From Dendrocalamus latiflorus (taxonomy: Eukaryota; Streptophyta; Magnoliopsida; Poales; Poaceae): DNA of 64,000 bases. This document shows positions 44,456 to 56,097 of the stretch, piece after piece. The position numbers and the translations under genes are program-made. Each line of letters opens with the position of its first letter. The first letter of the stretch is position 1. The stretch covers positions 45,042,510 to 45,106,509 of the forward strand of contig CM029664.1 of assembly GCA_017311315.1 (NCBI GenBank), given 5' to 3'. Under the pieces are notes generated by a model. The model worked only from the letters and a program-made list of their open reading frames with translations. It made no database searches and was not told the origin of the DNA.

Positions 44456-47032
44456 AATGGATGAAAGATTGGGATTTTTCGAGATTTATATCAGAAATAA
44501 TATTTTTGGGTCGACGGGTAAGTGCTACTATGCCGATTGGAACTTTTGGGCTTACCTGTAAATCTAAATCTAAGTGCCACTGTGCCATCTCTCTATACGT
44601 CCGCGGTCTCCGATTCCCACCCAGAATTACTGTTTGTCAATTCAAATTCAAAAATTTTAAAATAAATTGGAAGTTTTCTGGATACCACCGGGATTCGAAA
44701 ATGTGTGCAAACACCGCAAATGCACAGTTTTGTTTATGCTTAATTTTTGTAGGGCCAGTATGGTATCAGAGAAGAGTAGATGACGTTTTCAAAATCCTCC
44801 ATTATTCGTCGATTCTTTACTCCAATAGCTATTGAGTTATAAAGATCAGTATTAAAAGCCAACACCAAAGCAAGCAACTTAAGAAATTGAAAGCCACAAA
44901 GCCTTTATGTGCTGACAGTCAGACCAGCTACTAGGGCGATCTGATCGATGCCTGGCAGTCTGACTGCCAGCTAGACGCCAGTTTGATTGGCCTCTGGCAG
45001 TCTGATCGAAGGGGGGGGGGGGGGGTTTGACTGCTCCTTTGATTCTGAATTGAAAAATCAGCCCGAGCTGATTCAACTTTTGATGCAACTATAAAAATTC
45101 AAATACAAATGATATAAAATTTTGCACACATCTAGCATAAAGTCTCAGGAACCTATTTCATCTAACGATCACAAGAATCCATGTCAAAGCTCAGAATTTC
45201 TCAAGAAGTAAGATTGCATTAAAATCAAGTAAAAATCGAAAACTCAAAATATGACTTGCTCGTAGGTGGAGGATAGACAAGATGACTATAGATGTACTCC
45301 TAGATGTCATAGCACACAAGAAAACATAGAAAATCGGGGGCAAAAAGTTGGATCAAGAAATCTCCCGCGAAGGTTAAATCCAAGCAAAACCGAACAACTT
45401 TAAGAACTTGCAAAACCTGATACCTAGATAGATAGGGATTAATTTTCATAAGATATCTTCATTACTTACTCATCCTTGGCATCCAGCAAGATCAAGAAGA
45501 AAAGAGAAAAGATCAAAACCAACAAAATCAAGAGCAAATCAATCAAACAAAAGGGATTCATGATAGATGAATAAAATTGATATATTACTACTTGAGGATG
45601 AATGTTTTACAGTAATTGCATCCGAGGATAAGAGAGCATGCCACAACACTCACACTTCTTAGACCGTAACCTTAAGACACTTAGCTTCAACGAGGAAAGG
45701 TAGGATGGTTGGATGGTTCACTAGCAAGTCTCCATCTAAACTCGTTAAATAGATAGGCAACTAGAATCTATCTAACCCTAATGGATACTATCCACTAGCA
45801 CATATGAAGAAAATCGGTTAATCCAACACATCATAAGTTTTACTCACATGACACTCATGCACGTTTTTCAAAGCACATGAGCCCGAATTCGCTAAGTCGT
45901 TGACTTTTGATCCAACTTGATCTTCTCAGCTTCTCCTTGATATAAACTGCTTTTCTAAGTGCCACGATTTTGATCCAAGGTAGTTTCCTGTATTTCAGCC
46001 AACTTATCAAAATACTCTTCCTTGACCCGATCTTCATCTTCCCTTGCAAGTAATCACCATGCTTGCCATGTGTGTGTGCACGACTACCTTGTCACGTGTT
46101 GACAAGTCTCTCCCATTTCGGTTTTACCGGACCATGCCTCACTTAGATCGACTAACCCATATGATGCAATCCATCGCTTAAACCTTCCTTTCAATATTCT
46201 CACTTTTCTTGTGCCATGCCTGAGCTCAGCCATCTCATCTGGTATCATTGATCGTTTGGCTCTTCCATGAGTGTATCCCTAATTCTCACTGTTAACCATG
46301 GTTGACTCCAAACCTTCCTGCATATTCAAAGACAAAGAAATTATTTATGGATGCAAGTTCTTCACAACTTGACCTACGCTAGTCAAAACATGCTTTATGC
46401 AATACATTTGCACCGACCTAGGTCAAACCAAATTAACCCATGACCAAAAGAACCAAAATCCCAAAATTTCACCCCAAGGTAACCTGCCTTACCGGTCAGC
46501 CAGCCTTCTCTGGCTGGTCAGACCGCAAGGTCTACAAACTATCCAGAAAAACTACAAATTTATAAAATTCAAACTTCAACTCCTTCAAAATGGTTGTGGT
46601 TCATAACAACAAAACTCTGGACCTTCTCACATGGTTTTTTAACCTCTCTTTTGATAAACTCACTGATAATTTCTCAAAATGTAAATAGGATGTGGTTTTA
46701 GAATTATAGAGGGAATTTTATAAATAGAAAATCAAAATGGTCACACAAGTATTGCAAGAAATGAAAATGACCATATGAATCATAAATAGAGTGAAGCTAC
46801 CGAAAATGGTAAGTTTTCCACAAAAAGCTTCAAATTTATCAAATAAATTGGAAAATCTCACTCTAAGTCCATATGATAAAACAATTGTTCTATTTGATCT
46901 TAGTCATGGTGAGAACAGATCAAATGATGAAGAGAATCACATCAAGACATAAAAGCTTCAACTTAGCAAAAATTCACCCTTTGACAATGGAGTCATCAAA
47001 ATGGATGAAAAAAGATAGAGTATGTATGAAAT
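44456..47032. other. Retrotransposon-like sequence left of the CACTA element
   Basis: No gene recognised. Contains a 15-base G run at 45011-45025, CTGGCAGTCTGA/CTGGCTGGTCAGACC-type words and long AT-rich stretches resembling LTR-element non-coding DNA. The sequence right of the CACTA (55331-56095) probably continues the same host element. Confidence 0.35.
45011..45025. repeat. Homopolymer G tract (15 bases)
   Basis: Uninterrupted run of 15 G on the plus strand in non-coding sequence. Confidence 0.9.
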
Positions 47033-47279
47033 CACTAGTAGGAATGTGCACATACATGACTAACAGACTTCGTCATAATAAAAGCCCGATTCGTCATAAA
47101 TATTCTTTTTGTAACGAATTAGTGACGAATTTCGGTTCGTCAAAAACGGAGCGTCACATTTGTTGCACGGTGACGAAACCGAATTTTTCGTCATGGAAGT
47201 GCTTTCATCCGTGACGAAGACGTTTTTGTCGTAGAACCGTTTCCCTTCTATGATGAAACCAAAATCGTCACTGTTTTCG

Positions 47280-47560
47280 TCACAAATTGAATGCCGAGCC
47301 TTTGTGGGAGCTGATGTGGACAGTGGCACGTGGCAGCGTCCACGCTGGAAGCTGACGTGGCAGTGCCACGTGGCGGTGCCACGTGGTCGATGACGTGGAC
47401 AGAACCACGCTGGAAGCTGACGTGGCAGTGCCACGTGGCAGAATCCACGATGTCAGCTGACGTGGCGTGCCACGAGCAGGCGCCACGTGTCCTTGTCCAC
47501 GCTGGCAGGTGACATGGCACAAGGCACGTGTCGGTTCCTGATTTGTCCACGTGGCTTTCC
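47280..47560. repeat. CACTA left subterminal repeat array rich in CACGTGG
   Basis: About four imperfect copies of a unit containing CCACGCTGG.AGCTGACGTGG and GTGCCACGTGGC. Subterminal repeats are where TnpA-type proteins bind in En/Spm, so this is the likely binding array; the binding itself is inferred. Confidence 0.7.
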
Positions 47561-47795
47561 ATTCTTTATTGGTCCATATGTACAGCGATCGTTTCGTCAC
47601 AAAATTAAACCCAGTTCGTCACAAGTCTACTGGATAGAAATCACAGAATGACAACATATTACATTGTTCAAGCTCACAAGCACATATTTTTCAGTTCACA
47701 AGCAAATATTGACAGGAGTTCACCAATCACCAGACCACTAGCAGAGTTCACGCATCAAGCCATACGAGTTCACCGCATGAAGCCACAACAGAAGT

Positions 47796-50301
47796 TCAAG
47801 ACTGAGAGTTACCAGCGCCGCCGTTCAAGAGCAAGATACGCTTAAGGAGCATATTGTTCTCTTCCTGTTGCTTCTTAAACTCCTCAAACTCCCTTTCAGT
47901 CTTTTCTGTCTTCTTCTTCAGTTCGTCTACTTGTTGGTGGAGAGCAGCTGAACTATCTTGTTCAGCAGCAAGTTGTTCCCGAAGCGCTTTCTCTGTAGAT
48001 GTCTCTGTTTTGGTGGAGCTTGTCGGGATACCAACATTCTTCAAAAATTGGGTGTTGCAGCTGCTCTGGGAGAGGACCTTGGAAACAACATCAGCACTAG
48101 GCAACAGTGCCTGCCCATCAGCAACAGGTTCTGCTCGCATAGTTTCCATAGTAGACTGCAAAATTCAAGGATTAAACATTAGGTTACACATAGTGGAAGA
48201 TGACTTAAATTGAAATTAAAAAAATCATAAACAGAGAGACCAAAGATACATGGATTAATTCAAAATAAGTAATGCATAGACTTCAATGATTCATGCTACT
48301 GCTTACTGCTACTGCTTGCTCCTTGCTGCTACTGCTACTGCTTACTGCTAATGCTACTGCCTGCTGCTGCTGCTAATGCTTACTGCTAATGCTACTGCCT
48401 GCTGCTGCTTCTCCTTCTGTTATGACAATGACTTGAGCAGATTTCAAGGAAAGCAAATGAAGGTACTTACAATTGCTTCTCTTGCAGTGTCACTCAGGCC
48501 CTTTTTCGTACTGGTATGGAAGTCCTTGAAGACTTCCACTGCATCAAGTTCTTCATGAAGTTCATCATGTTCTTCATCAACTTCTTCACCGAGTTCTGCG
48601 TCCTTCTTCTTGTTCTTCTCCTTCTGTTTCAGATTGGAAATTGCACATGTGTGCAACTGTTATACAAAGGCAGTGGGTATTGAATATAAAAAGTAACAAT
48701 AAAACACAACCATCACTTACATATGAGTGCAGCTGTGCAACATAGCTGCGAGATCCTGTAGCCTGATGGTACCTGACTTTTACACGGTTTCGCTTGTTCT
48801 GCTCAGAGATTGCCTACAACTTTTTTTGTGTTTGGACTCCAACACAAGTAGAAAATAGAAAGACTAGACAAGAACTTGATGAGTTCGCACCACTTGAGCA
48901 GCACATACCTTGTTCTTACCACTTGACCACTTTTCGACGAGTTCACACCACTGTGCATCAGTCATGTAAGGGACAGGAGAGGTCGTTTGGATCTCATCAG
49001 CAGGGACGCCATTGAAGTAGGCTTGCTTCAACCTGTACCGCATCTGCCGTACCCCAGACTGGAATACACTCACACATGCTTCCTTTGTTGGCTTGTCAGT
49101 GGTGTCAATGGCCAGCCTCGCCTGCCAAAGTGTTAATGCAAATCCATTACTAAGTTGCTCAAGGCAGAGTTGAATGTAAGAACAAGAGTGTAGATTTATA
49201 CTTACAGATAGCCTGCCCACAAATCCATCAAAATGTTCAGTCTCTTTCTTGTATTGTTTCCAATGCGTCAAAATCGGTACTTGAGACCTAACTACTACAC
49301 CTGCCTCTGATGCAAACTTGGCAGCTTGCACTGGTTCATGTGGCCTTCTGTTCCCCTCGACAACAGAGATGGCCATCCTTCTTCCCATCGATCTGGTCAT
49401 TTTGTCAAGCAAAACTCCCCTAGTTGCTGACCTCGGCTTCCTCGCTCGTGTTTGCATTGGTACTACACAGTTTTCATACACTCAGATTGTTAGAAATCAA
49501 ATAGTGATATCAAATAGTGAGAATTGATTGATGGTCATGTAAGTTTAACCAACCTTCATCAGTGGGGTCATTTTGCTGACCGGTCTGCTCTTCGCCATGG
49601 CTAAGGTCATCTGGATATGTCCAGTCCCTTAGAGGGCTAGGATGGCTGTCCACACCAATGTCTCCAGTCAATTCATCAAAGTGTACAGCTTCACCGCCAT
49701 TGTTTTCCGCTGCTGGTGGCAAGGTGTGTTCACCTTGTGCAGATGTGCGCTGCCTTTTAGACCGAGTAGAAACTCCAAGAGGCACCTCTGTTGGTGGAGT
49801 TGAATTCACTCTCTTAGATTGCCTTCCCCCAGGACCCATATCGGCGCTGCCTTTTGTCCTTTTGGCACAGACTTTTCTACGCGTAGTTGGAATAGGAGGC
49901 TGAAAGTGGAGAAAAAAACATAACCAGTAAGCATGCCCACAAATTAACCAAGTATATACACAACAAAGAATTGCATTGCTATCTAACCCCCCCTCCCATC
50001 ACAAGCCAAGATAGAAGAAGCACCTCAATTGCGAGGGGGTACTGGCTCCTCTTCTAAATCTGTATCTGTATCACCACCTCCCTGAACTCCCTCTCCAGCT
50101 TCAGGGAGATATTCCGATGAATTAGAACCTTCAGCGTCACTACCCTTGCTGCCTGACTTTTTTGCCTTTGCAAATGCAGTTTTTGTGCACAATGATTTTA
50201 GACCAGAAGCTAAACCATTGACGCCAAGTTCTTCCATTCTTCTAACATTCTCCATGATATTTGCGGCCCGCGCTCGTTCATAATCATTTAGTGGCGGTTC
50301 T
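47796..50301 (-). CDS. CACTA TnpA-type transposase (plant transposase, Ptta/En/Spm family)
   Basis: Minus-strand exons with matching phases: about 50301-50043, 49899-49554, 49462-49206, 49121-48909, 48813-48721, 48656-48471 and 48155-47796. Features in order: PPLNDYERARAANIMEN, an acidic and polar linker, a basic stretch KPRSATRGVLLDKMTRSMGR, GRRMAISVVEGNRRP, the conserved core DTTDKPTKEACVSVFQ with YMTDAQWCELVEKWSS and QNKRNRVKVRYHQATGSRSY, and a C-terminal coiled coil from about REQLAAEQDSSAALHQQVDE to LLNGGAGNSQS. This is the DNA-binding partner protein of CACTA transposition. An upstream exon with the start codon may be missing. The 50043 donor (CCA before GTACCC) is my choice, because the next possible donor lies after a stop codon. 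Confidence 0.85.
48290..48420. repeat. Degenerate CTGCTA/CTGCTT microsatellite in a TnpA intron
   Basis: Roughly 130 bp of TGCTACTGC, TTACTGC and TGCTGC words lying in the intron between exons 48656-48471 and 48155-47796. Confidence 0.7.
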
Positions 50302-50399
50302 TACATGTGTAAACACATGTTTAGAAATAGAGTAGTAGATATATTAAAAATTTAAGCACATGTAAACTTCAATCAACTAGGAAACATGTAACCCTAGCA

Positions 50400-50920
50400 C
50401 TATCCAAGGTTCAACCGCTAGAATACCTCTTTCTACGCTGCGTCGGCCTCGGCCTCTTGTCATCGTGGTCGCAGATCCGGAGCGGCGGGCGTCGACGAAG
50501 GGGTAGTAGATCCGGTGCAGTGGGCGTCGACGAAGAGGTTGCGGCTCGGGCGTGGAACCTGTGGGCGAAGGGGATCCGGATCCGGCGGCGGTCGTCGAGG
50601 AAGGGGTTGCGGGTCGGGTGTGGCAGCTGTCGGCGAAGGGGATCTGGATCCGGCCGGTGCCGTCGTCGAGGCGGTTCTGGCGCCGTCGGCGGGGCTGGTG
50701 TCGATGAAGGGGATCCGGCTCCGGTGTCCTCATCGAGGGGGTGGCGGCTCCGGTGTCCTCGTCGAGGGGGTGGCGGCTCCGGGTCCGAGCCCAGGGCGGC
50801 TAGGGTTCGGAGAGGGAGGCGAGAGGGTGGCGACGGCGGCTAGGGTTCGGAGAGGGAGGCGAGAGGGTGGCGACGGCTGCAAGGATGCGGGCGATTTTAT
50901 TGGGCCACAACCAGTGTTCA
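50400..50920. other. GC-rich block in the CACTA, possible gene-leader remnant
   Basis: Contains two back-to-back 41-bp copies of a unit with GGCTAGGGTTCGGAGAGGGA (about 50797-50878) and two copies of GAGGGGGTGGCGGCTCCG. On the minus strand the TCCGAACCCTAGCC sense resembles plant mRNA leaders. No confident coding sequence. Confidence 0.4.
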
Positions 50921-51084
50921 AAATACCACAATTGCCCTTGACTGAACTCGATGGGCGGCGTTTCTCTTTTTCGCGCGGAGGGCAAAAGAGAGAATTTGGT
51001 GTGGCGGCATTGCTCGGCGCACTGGTCAAATTTTTGAGCGGGGACCCGAAATTTTGGGTTTTATATTTGATAGAGTTCCGTGTC

Positions 51085-51294
51085 TTAGCATATTTTCATA
51101 TAAAATCCTTATTTTTCATAAACTTCGCATTCATGAGTGGATACATCAAGAATTATGGGTTGATTTGTAGGCCCCTACATGACATGCTAAGAAAGGATGG
51201 TTTTAGCTGGGGAAGGTCTCAAGACGAGGCTTTTGAAGAACTAAAGCTCAAGTTAACTACATCACCGGTGTTAGCCCTTCCTTTCGACTTATGA
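51085..51294 (+). pseudogene. Scrap of gypsy polyprotein (RT/RNase H junction)
   Basis: The frame reads GYIKNYGLICRPLHDMLRKD, GFSWGRSQDEAFEELKLKLT and TSPVLALPFDL, the connection region that follows gypsy reverse transcriptase. It is isolated, with no other pol domains around it, and sits between GC-rich sequence and the telomere-like tandem repeat. Confidence 0.8.
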
Positions 51295-51386
51295 CATGAG
51301 TGCATATTCAGGTTGCATGCCGACACCTAATCTGACCAACGGGCAACAGGTATCGATCGCAAATCCCAATTCCAAAAATAGCATTT

Positions 51387-51800
51387 GAGAAGCCGTCTAC
51401 CCGCCAACCTAAACCCTAATTTGGTGAACCTAAACCCTTTTTAGAAAGCATCAAACCCTACCTCCTTCTATAGTTGGCCCAAGTGAACCTAAACCCTAAT
51501 CTGGTGAACCAAAGCCCTAATTTGGTGAACCTAAACCCTTTTTAGAAAGCATCAAACCCTACCTCCTTCTATAGTTGGCCCGAGTGAACCTAAACCCTAA
51601 TCTGGTGAACCAAAGCCCTAATTTCGTGAACCTAAACCCTTTGAGAAGCCGTCTACCCGCCAACCTAAACCCTAATTTGGTGAACCTAAACCCTTTTTAG
51701 AAAGCATCAAACCCTACCTCCTTCTATAGTTGGCCCGAGTGAACCTAAACCCTAATCTGGTGAACCAAAGCCCTAATTTGGTGAACCCAGTACCCTAACC
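51387..51800. repeat. Higher-order tandem repeat built on CCTAAACCCTAAT-type words
   Basis: GTGAACCTAAACCCTAATTT, GAACCAAAGCCCTAAT and AAAGCATCAAACCCTACC recur. The AGCATCAAACCC block starts at 51448, 51548 and 51703 (100 and 155 bp apart), and GAGAAGCCGTCTACCCGCC occurs at 51387 and 51643 (256 bp apart), giving a nested repeat. AAACCCTAA equals the plant telomere word but is interspersed, so this is a repeat using telomere-like words, not a telomere. Confidence 0.8.
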
Positions 51801-52309
51801 TGATGGTGCCGCCAGATATGACGACCATGTCATCCGATGCACAAATCTCCAAGCAAATCACAAGGCCACCAATTCGAATGATTTGCACAAATAATCATTC
51901 GATGGATATTATGTTTATTCATATATTCAAAATTTTAGAGATCAGTCAGCATAGGCTTCTCCACTCAGACACTCGTTCTAATTTATATATTAGCAAAAAA
52001 TATTAAAAATATAGTGATGTATATACTTCTTCCTACATGACAAATTCGAATATTTTTATGCGTATTACTAGTTAAAATCTTAAAAATTTGGCTGACATTT
52101 TAGGAGTATAGCCATTTGAATTTTGAACGGAGGGAGTATTTCTTTTTACCCGCATCGTGAATAGGTCGCCCCATTCAGTTCGTTCGCCCCAACCTCTAGG
52201 TCTCCGCCGCCGCCGTCCCCCATCTCGCCTTCCCCTGGTCGCCGCCGCCGCCGCCGTCCCCCATCTCTCCTTCCCCTGGTCGTCGCCGCTTCCTGGTTGC
52301 AGTGGCGCC

Positions 52310-52862
52310 ATGTCCCAGTGGGCCGAATCCTCTGGCGGTAGCATGGCGTCGAGGAGGATGCATGGAGACAGGAGCTCCCGGACCGCGGATCTGGTCTCGG
52401 TTCCGGTTGGTGAAGAGACCGGCCTTCCATTGGTGCCTTGCCCGGACTGCAAGCTTGCTAGGGTGATCGAGCGACGGTCTAAGAAGGAGAACCACAACCT
52501 TGGGCGTGTCTACTTCAAGTGCCCGAGGGATGGGGTGAGCTTCTTTGTCAGTTCTTTGGTGATTTTGGCAATGCTCGGGTTAATTTTTTTTTAAAATTTT
52601 CCAGTATGTGAAACACTGTGGGTACTACAGATTCCAAAGGCAGTATTTTGAGCAGTTGAAGGAGTTAGAGGTGATCGAAGTCAGACAATTGCAATCAGAG
52701 GAGGAAGAGGAGGAGGAAGGAAGTGAAGGCCGCTCAAATGGCAAAGCTGACAGGAATGCAATGGAACTTAACCTGCAGAAACTTCAGTGGAAGATGAACA
52801 TGTTAATTCTTTGTTGTGTTCTGGTTGTTGGATTTGGAATCATGTATGTTGTATTGAAGTAG
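52310..52862 (+). CDS. GRF-type zinc-finger protein with C-terminal membrane anchor, carried inside the CACTA
   Basis: Two exons, 52310-52534 and 52605-52862, joined in phase 0, give a 160-residue protein. The GRF-type zinc-binding region reads VPCPDCKLARVIERRSKKEN, HNLGRVYFKCPRDG and KHCGYYRF, with cysteines in the CxxC...C...C pattern. A coiled-coil-like charged stretch (VRQLQSEEEEEEEGSE) follows, and then a hydrophobic tail (LILCCVLVVGFGIMYVVL) that should span a membrane. Transcription would run opposite to the transposase genes. GRF fingers in nucleases bind single-stranded DNA; small plant GRF proteins of this type have no established role. The frame and splice sites are intact. The start at 52310 gives MSQWAESSGG; a second Met at residue 12 is possible. 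Confidence 0.8.
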
Positions 52863-53149
52863 GTCAGCCACATGTCTTGTGTCCGGACAAGCACAAATTT
52901 ATGTGAATACAGTGCAGTTTTAGAATACAAGCACAAATTGTTAACAGAAAGAGAAGAAATGATTGAATCAGCATCTTACTTGCAAACTTCTTTCATTTAT
53001 CTTCGTGTTTCTAGAGTGTTGCACATGTTGATCTGGCCAGTTCCAACGGCTTCTCTAGCCATATATAACAATCTCATCTCAACTTGTAGGGTGTGATTAT
53101 CCCAACCATATTCAAGTCTTTCTTGTGAATTTGTACATGGATGTGATGC

Positions 53150-53720
53150 AAATGTTTTTTATATATACATGAAAATGTTGAATGACTAATAGATGCCACT
53201 GTCTTCTGGGTCTCCTGTCAAGCTGTGCCCCCACTCCCTTGTCTGATGGTGAAAGTACATGCAGGTGTGGGTTGCCAGGACATACTAACCGCTTCAAATC
53301 TGCAAGCACTCTATCAAACTTTGGCTTTTGTCCATCCTGCTCTGCAGCTGTGTACAATTCTCCAACTAAATCAACATCTGGCACTCTGTTATCGTCCTCG
53401 TCGTCTTCCTCATCCACTGTGATCCAATCATCATGATGACATTCATGCAGATCTGATGGTTCTACAATGTCAGCATCTAAAGATTCCCCATGATGAATCC
53501 ATCTGGTGTATGTGGACGACATTCCAGAAATATGTATGTGGTCATGCACTTCTGCTTGAGGCCGTAAAGTCTGGTTAAGACATCGACGGCACGGGCAAAG
53601 GATCTGGGTTTGCTCCGGGTATCTTTGTCTAACAAACTCCATGGATTGTTCAACTCCATGGATGTACGCAGGTGTGAATTGTCTCCCATTTACCCAGCTT
53701 CTGTCCATCTGTTGTAGCAT
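53150..53720 (-). pseudogene. N-terminal transposase-associated domain of a TnpD/TNP2-type protein, catalytic core missing
   Basis: The minus strand from about 53708 reads MDRSWVNGRQFTPAYIHGVE, a cysteine cluster CPCRRCLNQ, HDHIHISGMSSTYTRWIHHGE, an acidic DEEDDEDDNRVPDVD stretch and KFDRVLADLKRLVCPGNPH. This is the transposase-associated domain that precedes the TNP2 catalytic core in CACTA elements. After this point similarity stops, and the next several kilobases carry other genes and repeats, so the copy cannot encode a full catalytic transposase. Confidence 0.85.
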
Positions 53721-54796
53721 AAGTATGCAAATTTAGGAGTCCATCAGGAGTTTAGAACTTAGGAGATTCAGAAATCACTAATTAGGAACACTTGAACAAT
53801 GAACATGACATACTCATACAGATTATACATTCACACACTCATACTGGTAACTATCATGTGTCATACAAAATCCCTAATATGATAAGATCAGCTCGCCATC
53901 TCCCCCCAGTCCCTACCAATGACCAATTCGCTACTCGGCCCATCCCTAATATCAATTCGCCATCTCCTCACCAATGGCCAATTCTTACAGTTATTCCAAA
54001 TTCCAAAACACACACAAAATCCAAAAAATGGGGGGATTTTCATCTGTGAGGCTATGACCTGTCGATTGGGGACGATTGGATTTGGAGCTGTGAAGGGGAG
54101 CACGACTGGAGGGGAGGGTTGAGCCGCTGAGGGCAAGGATTGGGGACGCTTGGATTTGGATTTTCATCTAATCATTTGTTAAATCACAAACATCAAACAT
54201 TACTCAATAGCAAACATTAAACATTAAACTCCACTGGTCTACCTCTATATCACCGCTCGTCCGCTCCTGCTATCCTGCAGACTGCACGCTGCAGCCCTGC
54301 TCACTCCGCGTCTCCGCCCCTGCACCCTGCGGCCCTGCTCACACCGGCCCCGGCGACGGTGAGAGAAATGGCAGCCGGAGCAGTGGAGCCAGAGGAGGAG
54401 GCGAGGCGCGAGGAGGAGGCAGAGCCGGAGGGCGGAGGAGGACTGGAGGAGGTGGAGCCGGAGGAGGCGAGGGTGGACGAGGAGGCGGAGTCGGAGGAGC
54501 CGAGGGCGGTGCCGGAGGCCGCGAGGAGGAGGCGGAGCCGGAGAGGCGAGGGCGGCGCCGGAGGCTGCAAGAGTGCGAGGAGGAGGCGAGGGCGGCCGCT
54601 GGCACTGCGGCGCGACCACGCGAGGCGAGGGTGGCGGCCGGCGCAGCCGCGCAAACGAGGGTCGGGCTGCAGTGCTGGGATTGGGAATTTTGGTATTACG
54701 GTTTAGTACACGGGGATTCCAATTTGAGTCAACGTGGAGGGGAGCCAGGGAGTATACGGTACTACAATATTTACAATGACACACCAACGCAAGTGA

Positions 54797-54872
54797 TCAT
54801 GTAGCGCAATGGTAAAGCCGTTCTTTGCTCTCTACAGGTCCCGGGTTCGATCCCGACCTAGAACGTTTTTTT
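54797..54872 (+). ncRNA. tRNA-like sequence with Pol III box A, box B and T run
   Basis: Reads TGTAGCGCAATGGTAAAGCC (box A-like), then GGTCCCGGGTTCGATCCCGA (a perfect box B GGTTCGATCCC inside a T-arm stem), then seven T at about 54866-54872. The two boxes are about 45 bp apart, as in tRNA genes, but no acceptor stem closes. It may be a decayed tRNA gene or a short SINE-like piece inside the CACTA subterminal region. Confidence 0.45.
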
Positions 54873-55330
54873 GGCAAAATATTAGTTGCGGGACCCACTG
54901 TTACACGTGGCTGCCACGCAAGTCGTCCAGTCCCAAAATACACGTGGCAGATCGCTGCGGACAGTACACGTGGCATGATGGGCCCGGGCCCCACAGTAAT
55001 ACAAGACATGGACAAGGGGTGCCCGGAGACTTATGACGAAAGTATGTTCGTCAGCTATCTTATAATGGTTTAATGACGAAGTCGTGTTCGTTACAGTTCG
55101 AAAACAGAGCGTCAGAAATGAGTAATGCGAGCCACGCGTGTCATCTGTGACGATATCTGTGTTGTTCAATGACGCGTTTTTTAGTTTCGTCATAAATAGT
55201 TGGTACCCGAGGTCCGTCACCAATGCTCCATGACGAAACACAAAATTTCGTCATAGTTAGGCACTGTTCAGTGACGCGATTTTCATTCATCACGACAAAT
55301 TCGTCATAGATGTGCACATTTCTACTAGTG

Positions 55331-56095
55331 AATGAACTGACTGTAATTTATTTATTTTTAGCTTAAGGAGCTCTGGAAATTATCCAAAGTGACTCTAGAA
55401 GTATTACAGCAACCCATATTACGTGAAATAGCTATCTAGATAATAAAGCTTAAAAGAGTGGTTTTAGTCATTCAAAACTCCCGTTGAATTCATGGCTAGT
55501 GCAATAGCAAGCCGTTTCATGAGAAAGAATTGGTAGATCAGTTTTTTTTACACAAAAAGAGGTCATTTTTGTTTTCATGTTTCGTTCAAGAACAATGAGC
55601 TACTTCTTATTCCGTAAGCTATACCTGACCCGACCCACAAGAGCCTAGAATTACGCTCATGTTTCAATAAGGAACTAACATAACTCAATCTAAAGCTCAA
55701 ATTAAGTTCAAGATTTAACTTAGCCTATTTGACATAACATAAAGCATAAGAGAATTACCAAAACAAAACTACTCATAAGATCAAAGAAGACATGATTTAT
55801 TTCAAGTTTCTCATATTTAATAGAGTTAGCACAACAAAAGTTAAGCTACACATAGAAAAACAAGAAAAATCTAGCAAACTAGAATAAGACATATCATGTC
55901 ACACTAGGATAATAGTCAAAACTCCATATAGTAATTTTATAATGCAAGTTGCTGAAACTAAATATGCATTATAATATAATGAATGTACGGCTCCGGGTTC
56001 GTAGCTTCTTCAACGTGGTCGTACGGCTGCATTGAGTGGTCGTAGCGACTACAAGGTAGTCGTACGGCTTCAGGGAGTGGTCGTAAGATTTCAAC
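55331..56095. other. Retroelement-like sequence right of the CACTA, possible Copia 5' LTR end
   Basis: AT-rich, then repeated GGTCGTA.GGCT words (56000-56080). It ends TTCAACA just before the Copia primer-binding-like site at 56098. No gene. Confidence 0.4.
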
Positions 56096-56097
56096 AA

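Larger units (their letters stand above)
47033..55330 (-). mobile_element. CACTA (En/Spm-type) DNA transposon, 8298 bp
   Basis: The left end is CACTAGTAGGAATGTGCACA and the right end on the other strand is CACTAGTAGAAATGTGCACA. The terminal inverted repeats match over about 28 bp with three differences. AAT lies directly outside both ends, the three-base duplication typical of CACTA elements. Subterminal zones are packed with GTCATAA/GACGAA words and CACGTGG palindromes. The transposase genes read on the minus strand (TnpD-type remnant near 53.7 kb, then TnpA-type at 50.3-47.8 kb), the order known for En/Spm. The interior between them holds foreign material: a plus-strand GRF gene, a gypsy pol scrap and a tandem repeat. 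Confidence 0.95.

Noticed and set aside
51387..51800. Interstitial telomere
   Set aside because: CCCTAAA words are interspersed within longer units, not head-to-tail.
54245..54787. Ala/Pro/Ser-rich 180-codon minus-strand frame in the CACTA
   Set aside because: Low-complexity GC-rich sequence with frames open on both strands and no similarity to CACTA proteins.
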